Shown in pieces: positions 43,557 to 48,910 of a stretch of DNA of 48,910 nucleotides. Made by a program: the position numbers and the translations under genes. How positions within the stretch are numbered: the first letter of the stretch is position 1; the number at the start of each line of letters is the position of its first letter. The stretch is from Aureococcus anophagefferens (lineage: Eukaryota; Sar; Pelagophyceae; Pelagomonadales; Pelagomonadaceae), in the NCBI RefSeq assembly GCF_000186865.1, contig NW_008705564.1, positions 777,756 to 826,665 of the forward strand. Direction: 5' to 3'. Below the pieces are notes generated by a model that was not told the DNA's origin, searched no databases, and saw nothing but the letters and a program-made list of their open reading frames with translations.

Positions 43557-44862
43557 ATGAGCTGCTTCGGCGGCGTCGCGTTGCCCCTCTTCAAGGGCCA
43601 CACGGGCGTCGTGCGCTGCGTCGACGTGAGCCCCGACGGCGGCCGCGTCGTCACGTGCTCCGACGACCGCACGGCGCGCATCAACGACGCCGTCAGCGGG
43701 AAGAACATCGCGGTCCTCGAGGGCCACGGCGGCGCCGTCGAGAGCTGCATGTTCGGCCCCGACGGGTCGCGGGTCGTGACGACGTCCGCGGACGCGACGG
43801 CGATGATCTGGGACGCGGCCGACGGCGCGAAGCTCCTCACGCTCGAGGGCCACGCGGAGAAGCTCGAGGGCGCGGAGTACTCGCCCGACGGCCACCTCGT
43901 CGCGACGGCGTCCGAGGACCGCACCGCGCGCGTCTGGGACGCGCTCACCGGCGAGTCGTACGGCGTCCTCGCGGGCCACGAGGGCGGCGTGACCTGCTGC
44001 TCCTTCTCGCCCGACGGGCTGCGCGTCATCACGGGCTCCAAGGACAAGACCGCGCGCGTCTGGGACGCGCGCCTCGACATCGAGAAGTTGCATTTGGACG
44101 GCCACGCGCGGACCCGCGCCGGAAACGACCGGTGCTATCCGGCAAAACTGCAAACCTCCCCGTCTCGGTCACATCGAGGTCGTTTCGGCTGATTTTTGGA
44201 CGGGTCGTTTTCTCTGGGCGAGACAGTGAAAGAAGTGTCGAAACCGATTGAAGTCGTCTTGCATATTTTGGTTCCCTGCCCAGGCGCGGACGATCACGGC
44301 CTGCCACTACTCGCGCGACGGCTCGCGCGTCGTCACGGGCTCCTGGGACTGCTCCGTCAAGCTCTGGTGCGCGTCCACGGGCAAGATCGAGCACACCTTG
44401 GAGGGCCACACGAAGAACGTGACGTGCTGCGTCATCAGCCGCGACGGCACGGTCATCGTCTCCGCGTCCGACGACCGGACGGCCATCGTCTGGGGCGCGT
44501 CCACGGGCGAGGTCCGCCACCGCATCAAGGGCCACAAGGGCGCGGTGACGTCCTGCGCCATCTCCGCGGACCACACGCGCGTCGTCACGGGCTCCGCGGA
44601 CCGCACCGCGCGCGTCTGGGACACGTCCAAGTACGCCGTGCTCCACCGCAAGTCGCTCCGCGCGGCGAAGAAGGCCGACATCAAGCGCGTCGCCGCGCAG
44701 GAGGCCGCCGCGGAGGTGCCGTCGGCCAACCTGGCGCGGACGGACCCGGAGGACCGCCTCTGGCACCCGGGCCGGACCTGGCACCGCAAGTACTGCGAGG
44801 ACGACTCCCTCCACACGGCCAAGCTCTGGTACGACCCGGAGGACCCCAACGCGAAGAAGTAA
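43557..44862 (+). CDS. Seven-bladed WD40 protein, two exons split by an introner
   Basis: Exons 43557-44105 and 44284-44862 (1,128 nt, 375 residues), phase 0 join DGHARTITACHYSRDGSRVV. Seven WD repeats with GH...WD spacing of about 40-42 residues are visible (GHTGVVRCVDVSPDGGRVVT; GHKGAVTSCAISADHTRVVT). They are enough for one closed propeller. The intron sits between blades 4 and 5. The C-terminal ~65 residues are charged (LRAAKKADIKRVAAQEAAAE) and end in LWYDPEDPNAKK. WD40 proteins are scaffolds; no specific family (Gbeta, TAF5, RACK1 etc.) is recognised. Confidence 0.9.
44106..44283 (+). mobile_element. Introner copy G (family 2a), 178-bp GC-AG intron
   Basis: Exact target-site duplication GCGCGGAC at 44106-44113 and 44284-44291. 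The ends CCGCGCCGGAAACGACC and GGTTCCCTGCCCAG are inverted repeats. It shares TCGGTCACATCGAGGTCG and TCGGCTGATTTTTGGACG with the other family 2 copies. The shortest copy in the window. Confidence 0.95.
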
Positions 44863-44868
44863 CAAGCC

Positions 44869-45441
44869 TTAGAGGAGCGCGAAGGGCAGGTCCATCGGGA
44901 AGTGGGCGTCGAGCAGCTCCGCGTCCGCGGCGACGCCGTCGTCGACCTCCAGCGCGAACTCCGGCTCGAAGCTCGACGCGTCGGAGTCCTGCGAGAACGC
45001 GCGGAGCCGCGGCGCGTCGGAGCTCGACGCGTCGGAGAACGCGCGGAGCCGCGGCGCGGCGTTCTTCGGCGTCTTCGCCCAGCGGCTGTTCCGCGGCGTG
45101 ACGACGCACTGGATGTCGAGGTCGTAGTGCGGCTTCTTCTGGGGCTTGGCGGCCCGGCGCGCGGCGGCCTCGGGCGTCTTCGCCCAGCGCGCGTTCGTCG
45201 GCGCGGCGCCGACGAAGGCGATGGCCCGCGGCGCCTTGCGCGCGAAGCCGGGCGGCGCGTTGACGGCCGCGAGCGGCGCGCGCAGCGCCTCGGCGCGGCT
45301 CTTCGACGGCTTGGTCAGCGACGGCTGCTTCTGGAGCTTGGTCAGCGACGGCTGCTTCTTGAGCGGCTTGCGCGGCGCGGAGCGCTGCGGCTGCTGCTGC
45401 TGCTGCTTCGTGGGCGTGTTCGTCTTCGTGTTGTTGGCCAT
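44869..45441 (-). CDS. Disordered protein with repeated RWAKTP and PRLRAFS motifs
   Basis: 190 residues from Met 45441 (MANNTKTNTPTKQQQQQPQR). Internal repeats: KKQPSLTKLQKQPSLTK; NARWAKTPEAA and NSRWAKTPKNAA; APRLRAFSDASSSDAPRLRA followed by FSQDSDASS. The C-terminus is acidic and hydrophobic (LLDAHFPMDLPFALL). The K-x-P-S-L and A-F-S-D motifs look like kinase or docking sites. No fold or family recognised. The stop lies 6 bp from that of the convergent WD40 gene. Confidence 0.65.
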   Translation of the reverse strand: MANNTKTNTPTKQQQQQPQRSAPRKPLKKQPSLTKLQKQPSLTKPSKSRAEALRAPLAAVNAPPGFARKAPRAIAFVGAAPTNARWAKTPEAAARRAAKPQKKPHYDLDIQCVVTPRNSRWAKTPKNAAPRLRAFSDASSSDAPRLRAFSQDSDASSFEPEFALEVDDGVAADAELLDAHFPMDLPFALL

Positions 45442-45708
45442 TGTGGGGATGAGCGGTGAGGATTGCGATGTGCGCGGATGGTGTCGCGCTTGTGGTTGTT
45501 TTTGCTTTCGATGTGCTTGGCGGAGGCCGGGGCCGCTTCGTTGCCAGAGATTCCCGACGCCGAGAGATGCAAATTGGTGTTGTACTTCACCATGCCATGC
45601 CCGAGCGCAGCGTCGGCTCTCGGGCCACGTCGCCTTGACGTCTACCCCGACGCCGCCAGCCGAAAAGCCCCGTCAACCCCGTCCGCGACTCGCTGCTGCT
45701 TACTGCGC
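45442..45708. other. Intergenic 267 bp with a leader-like plus-strand reading frame
   Basis: From ATG 45463 or 45478 the plus frame reads MVSRLWLFLLSMCLAEAGAA, then SLPEIPDAERCKLVLYFTMP and on into antisense of the next gene without a stop until 46731. The first ~40 residues look like a secreted protein; the rest does not. It may be an orphan exon, a relic or chance. Confidence 0.3.
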
Positions 45709-46746
45709 CTAGACGAACTGCTGGCGCATGCCGTAGTTCGCGAGCTCGACGGAGTTCGGCGAGTCGTTGTCGCGGTACCGCGGCCGGTCCGTCCACTCGC
45801 CGGCCTCGCCCGTCTGGCGCCGGTAGCAGACGCACGCGAGGATGAGCGCGAGCACCGCGAGCACGACGACGCCGAAGACGTAGGGCGCGCCCGCGCGCGG
45901 CGCCTCGTCGTCGTTGTCCTTTTTCCGAGGGTCGGCCGTCGGCGCGGCCGTCGTCGGCTTGTGCGTCGGCGGCCGCCAGTGCTGCCGGGGGTGGAACGTC
46001 GGCCGCGGCGTCCGCCGCGTCGGCCGCGGGCTCGGCGACGGCGTCGGCGCGGGACGCGTCGGCGCGGGCGCGGGCGGCGGCGTCGGGCCGGGCGCGGGCG
46101 CGGCCGTCGGCGCCGGCGCGGGCGCGAGGCTCGGAGGGGGCAGCGGCGCGGCCGTCGGCGCCGCGGGCGCGTAGGACGGCGCGGCGCTGTCCTCCGTCGG
46201 CAGCGACGTCGGCCCCGTGGGCGCCGTCGACGGCGAGAAAGACGGCGCGTCCGAGTGGTCCGTCGGTCGGCGCGTGGCCGTCGGCGCGGGCGCGGGCGCG
46301 GCGGACGGGAGCGGGCTCGCGGACGGGAGCACGCTCGGGACTGGGGTCGCGGCGGTCGCGGTCGGGAGCGCGGTCGGGACGGGCGTCGGCATGGACGACG
46401 GGATCGGGCTGGGCTCGCCGGGCGGAGTGGACGGCACGGGCGTCGGCGCAGGGCTCGGCATGGCGGAGGGCAGCGCGCTGGGCTCGCCCGGAGGCGCGGA
46501 CGGCACGGGCGTCGGCACGGGGCTCGGCATGGCAGACGGCAGCGCGCTGGGCTCGCCGGGCGGCGACAAGGGCAGCGGCGTCGGGACGGGGCTCGGCATC
46601 GTCGTTGGCGACGAGCTCGGCGCCGCGGAGGGCAGCGCGCTCGGCGCGGGCGTCGGCAGCGCGCTCGGCGGGTCCGTGGCCGCCGCGAGGTGGAGCAGGA
46701 CGACGACGATGGCGCGGCAGCCCATGTTTGAGCGCGGTCCAGTCAT
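45709..46746 (-). CDS. Mucin-like type I membrane protein with Pro/Ser/Thr repeats
   Basis: 345 residues from Met 46746; in-frame Met 46725 (MGCRAIVVVLLHLAAATDPP) places the leader at the N-terminus and is the better start. The ectodomain (~230 residues) is almost only Pro, Ala, Ser and Thr, with three 23-residue repeats of type PPGEPSALPSAMPSPVPTPV. A transmembrane helix (PYVFGVVVLAVLALILACVC) and a short polar cytosolic tail ending NYGMRQQFV follow. Heavy O-glycosylation and a cell-surface role are likely by composition. No folded domain is seen. Confidence 0.75.
   Translation of the reverse strand: MTGPRSNMGCRAIVVVLLHLAAATDPPSALPTPAPSALPSAAPSSSPTTMPSPVPTPLPLSPPGEPSALPSAMPSPVPTPVPSAPPGEPSALPSAMPSPAPTPVPSTPPGEPSPIPSSMPTPVPTALPTATAATPVPSVLPSASPLPSAAPAPAPTATRRPTDHSDAPSFSPSTAPTGPTSLPTEDSAAPSYAPAAPTAAPLPPPSLAPAPAPTAAPAPGPTPPPAPAPTRPAPTPSPSPRPTRRTPRPTFHPRQHWRPPTHKPTTAAPTADPRKKDNDDEAPRAGAPYVFGVVVLAVLALILACVCYRRQTGEAGEWTDRPRYRDNDSPNSVELANYGMRQQFV
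46411..46617 (-). repeat. 69-bp coding tandem repeat, three units
   Basis: Units begin at 46411, 46480 and 46549 (period 69 bp, 23 codons), each starting GGGCTCGCC on the plus strand. They encode PPGEPSALPSAMPSP-type blocks of the mucin-like protein. The unit nearest its N-terminus (46549-46617) has diverged most. Confidence 0.85.
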
Positions 46747-46946
46747 CGGGACCGTGAATGGGCCGTGAAATGGGGAAACATGTTGAAGGTGAATGGGATA
46801 ACCTTTTGAGCTGTGGCAACGATGCTAGCGTGATTGACGGCTCGCCGGCGCGCTGCAGCCGCTCGACGTCGCGCTCCAGCCTCGCCTTCTCCTGGGCGAG
46901 CGCCGCCCGCTCGCGCCGCAGCGTCGCGTTCTCCTTCTCGGCCAGC

Positions 46947-48123
46947 ATGGACGCGTCCCAGTTCGAAGAGCTCAAGCGCGCGAAAGAGCTGCTCGACCTC
47001 GGCGTGCTGACGCAGGATGAATTCAATGAGACGAAGCTCAAGATTTTGCGTCGCAGCAACGACGATGACACGACGGCGCGCGCCGCCGCCAGCGACGCCA
47101 GACAACGACGACGCCGAAGACGACACGGCGCCGACTGAAGCCTCCAAGGAGGCGGCGCTCGCGGCGGCGGAGGACGCGCTCGCCGCGTCGCTCGCGGCGT
47201 TGAACGTCTCCGCGCCCGCGGCGCTCGACGTCGGCGCCGAGGTCTGGTTCAAGCTGCCGGACCGGTCGATCAAGGCCGGCGTCGTCATCGCGGTGTCCGC
47301 CGGCGCCTACGACCTCGAGGAGGACGGCACGGGCGTCGTGCGAAAGAATTATCCGATGAAGTCGGTCAAGGCGCGCAAGGATAAGGCGCGCAAGGAGAAT
47401 AACGAGACGCCTCCCCTCACGCACAAGGAGAATCACGAGAAGCCTTCCCGGGAGAATAACGAGACGCCTCCCCTGCAACACGACGAGAAACCGCAAATCA
47501 AATTCGCCGTCGGCAAGCCCTCGAAGCCGCCGCCGCCGCCGGCCGTCGTCGCCGCGCCCGCGGCGACGCCGCCCGCGCCGCCCGCGTCGATCCCCGCGCG
47601 GCCGCGCCTGCGCGTCGTCGTCGACACGAACGTGCTCCTCGACGCCGAGCGGCTCACGCCGGCCTACCTGCTCCAGGACTGCGGCGCCGTCGCGATCGTG
47701 CTGCCCACGCGCGTCGTCCAGGAGTTGGACGGCCTCAAGCGCAACGACGACCTCGGCGAGAAGGCGCGGCGCTGCAACGCGTTCCTGAGCGACCAGGCGA
47801 CGCGCCGGGCGCCCTGGCTCGAGTTCGAGAAGGCGCCGGAAACGCGCGCGGGAACCGCGACGGCCGACGAGGTCATCCTGGAGTGCGCGCTCGCGGAGCG
47901 GCGGTCCGCCGGCCGGGACGCCGTCGTCCTCGCGACGGGCGACCGCAACCTCCAGCTGCGGGCGAAGATGGCCGACGTGACGGCGCTCCCGCTGCCGGAC
48001 GTGCGCCTCATGGCCGAGGCGCGCGACGGCGCGTGGCGGCGGGCCTACGGCCACCTTCTCCCCGACGTGGGCGACGCAGACCGACGAGCGGCCTACGTGC
48101 GCGGCTACGGTAACGGTGCTTAG
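46947..48123 (+). CDS. SHOCT / SH3-like / PIN-domain nuclease-like protein
   Basis: Exons 46947-47049 and 47093-48123 (1,134 nt, 377 residues) if a 43-bp intron is removed. The N-terminus MDASQFEELKRAKELLDLGV, then LTQDEFNETKLKIL, is a SHOCT-like motif, normally found at C-termini. An SH3-like barrel follows (VGAEVWFKLPDRSIKAGVVI), then a repeated linker (ENNETPPLTHKENHEKPSRE, then NNETPPLQHDEK). The PIN domain is ~205-350: LRVVVDTNVLLDAERL (first Asp), TRVVQELDGLKRNDDLGEKA (Glu) and AVVLATGDRNLQLRAKM (Asp). These metal-binding acidic residues fit an endoribonuclease of the SMG6/SWT1/Nob1 kind; the subfamily is not certain. Confidence 0.75.
47050..47092 (+). other. Candidate 43-bp GT-AG intron
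   Basis: TTGC|GT...CCAG|CGACG joins KIL to PTPDNDDAEDD and links the SHOCT-like start with the PIN frame. It is very short for a spliceosomal intron; a frameshift or another splice pair could give the same junction. Confidence 0.45.
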
Positions 48124-48190
48124 CTATAGGGCAGGTCGCTCGGCGGACCGACGCCGGGCCTACGTGCGCGGCTACGGTCACGGTGCTTAG
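48078..48190. repeat. 67-bp direct duplication over the PIN gene end
   Basis: GCCTACGTGCGCGGCTACGG plus CACGGTGCTTAG-like sequence occurs at 48091-48123 and again at 48158-48190 (one clear mismatch). Weaker matching extends upstream (GACCGACG). The first copy carries the PIN gene's last codons and stop. The second overlaps the stop of the next gene on the other strand. Confidence 0.85.
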
Positions 48191-48910
48191 GGCAGGGCGC
48201 GGCCCGAGCGCGGCGCGGACTGGGGCCGCTGGGCCTTGCCCGGGAGGCGCTTCGTCGCGCGGAAGCCCCGCTGGTACGCGGGCGCGTTCGACGGGTCGAG
48301 CGCGCCCGCGTCGAGTTTCGCCTGGGCCCTGGCCTGCTTCGAGGACGCGCGCCGCGCCTGCTCGGCGTCGTGGAGGGCGCGCTGCTCGAGGAAGGCCGCC
48401 GTGTTGTCGCCGACGCGGTGGTCGTACGTGCGTACGGCGTCGTCGTAGTACTGGGGGCCGCTATTCCGCGAGTAGGACGACTGGTCGTTCGTCGAGTTGT
48501 TGTCGACCTCCGCCGCGCCGTAGGTCTGCGTCTGCGGGAGGTGCGCGTGCAGAATCTTCAGCGCGCGCTCGCTCGCGGACATGACGGGCTTCCGCTCCTC
48601 CTCGCGCTTCGAGCCGGGCGGCGCGGTCAGGGGCCGGGGCACGTCGGGCCCCTTGGACGCGAGCAGCTTCTCGACGCCGGCGGGCGGCTCCGGCGCGGGC
48701 CGCTCGTCGCGCTTCGGCGGCGCCGGCCGCCGGGCCTTTGTGGGGAGCGGCCGGTTGCACGCGACGCAGGACGGCAGCGCCTTGGACCGGCCCAGCAGCG
48801 TGGGCGCGTCGGCGATGACCTGGTCGAAGATGGACAGCGCCGCCTCGGCGGCGTCCTGGAAGCGCTTCACGAAGCGCACGCGGCCCTCCAAGCGCAGCGC
48901 GCCCGCGACG
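48187..48910 (-). CDS. Uncharacterised protein with CxxC motif, 5' end beyond window
   Basis: The frame is open to the window edge with no ATG before it, so the start lies outside. At least 240 residues are present. VAGALRLEGRVRFVKRFQDA and AEAALSIFDQVIADAPTLLG are helical, then ALPSCVACNRPLPTK gives a CxxC that loosely resembles the 'C.sCdrpL' end motif of DUF4795/QRICH2-type proteins (tentative). The rest is charged and disordered with a Tyr/Asn/Ser stretch (NNSTNDQSSYSRNSGPQYYD) and a helical C-terminus. Convergent with the PIN gene; its last codons abut the second duplicated copy. Confidence 0.6.
   Translation of the reverse strand, partial: VAGALRLEGRVRFVKRFQDAAEAALSIFDQVIADAPTLLGRSKALPSCVACNRPLPTKARRPAPPKRDERPAPEPPAGVEKLLASKGPDVPRPLTAPPGSKREEERKPVMSASERALKILHAHLPQTQTYGAAEVDNNSTNDQSSYSRNSGPQYYDDAVRTYDHRVGDNTAAFLEQRALHDAEQARRASSKQARAQAKLDAGALDPSNAPAYQRGFRATKRLPGKAQRPQSAPRSGRALP

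Noticed and set aside
1..48910. CRISPR arrays, rRNA, tRNA, bacterial operons, Shine-Dalgarno sites or viral genes
   Set aside because: None seen. Gene structure is eukaryotic and the repeats are introners or coding repeats.

Overview
This is a nuclear segment of a very GC-rich, gene-dense microbial eukaryote. The best fit is a stramenopile alga close to the pelagophyte Aureococcus anophagefferens. Three things point there: Ala/Arg/Asp-rich proteins with secretory leaders; spliceosomal introns made by short transposons ('introners') that have terminal inverted repeats and 8-bp target-site duplications; and a probable selenoprotein. No bacterial operons, rRNA, tRNA or CRISPR arrays were seen.

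Layout. 1-8.3 kb: a secreted EEP-type phosphodiesterase (minus, cut by the window edge) diverges from a 2,215-residue armadillo-type protein carrying two introners. 8.5-16 kb: a PC-esterase-like secreted protein, a serine beta-lactamase-like protein with an internal 54-bp duplication, a Tudor/SH3-like basic protein, an aspartyl beta-hydroxylase-like protein, and a BT1/folate-biopterin transporter split by an introner. 16-24 kb: a small secreted peptide, an Mpv17-like protein, a REI1-like 60S biogenesis factor, an AGC kinase homologue lacking the catalytic Asp, a secreted methyltransferase, a PLOD-type glycosyltransferase with three introns, and class III alcohol dehydrogenase. 24-30.5 kb: an acidic EF-hand-like protein interrupted by three introners, a coiled-coil protein, a small tail-anchored protein and a 2OG-Fe(II) dioxygenase. 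30.6-38.8 kb: a SET-domain protein, a candidate UxxC selenoprotein with a SECIS-like hairpin, an FG-GAP/VCBS membrane protein, an ARM protein, a disordered coiled-coil protein, a Kelch protein and a small membrane protein. 38.9-48.9 kb: NOG1, a CRIPT-WW fusion, a myristoylatable pseudokinase, a seven-bladed WD40 protein with an introner, a disordered repeat protein, a mucin-like membrane protein, a SHOCT/PIN protein and a partial gene at the edge.

Organisation. Neighbouring genes mostly alternate strand. Convergent stop codons lie as little as 3 bp apart and divergent starts about 50-250 bp apart. No gene-free stretch exceeds 300 bp. The genes do not form one pathway, although NOG1 and the REI1-like protein both act in 60S ribosome maturation.

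Main finds. (1) Eight full-length introners in two related families. In all of them the 5' splice site (GT or GC) is the first two bases of the left target-site duplication, and the 3' AG is the last two bases of the element, so splicing restores the pre-insertion reading frame. (2) An in-frame TGA in a small secreted redox-like protein, at a UxxC position, followed 22 nt after the final stop by a hairpin with SECIS-type features. (3) Several very short introns (about 43-65 bp), one of them in frame and stop-free. Exon joins and lengths were worked out by hand from reading frame and family motifs. No transcript data were available.
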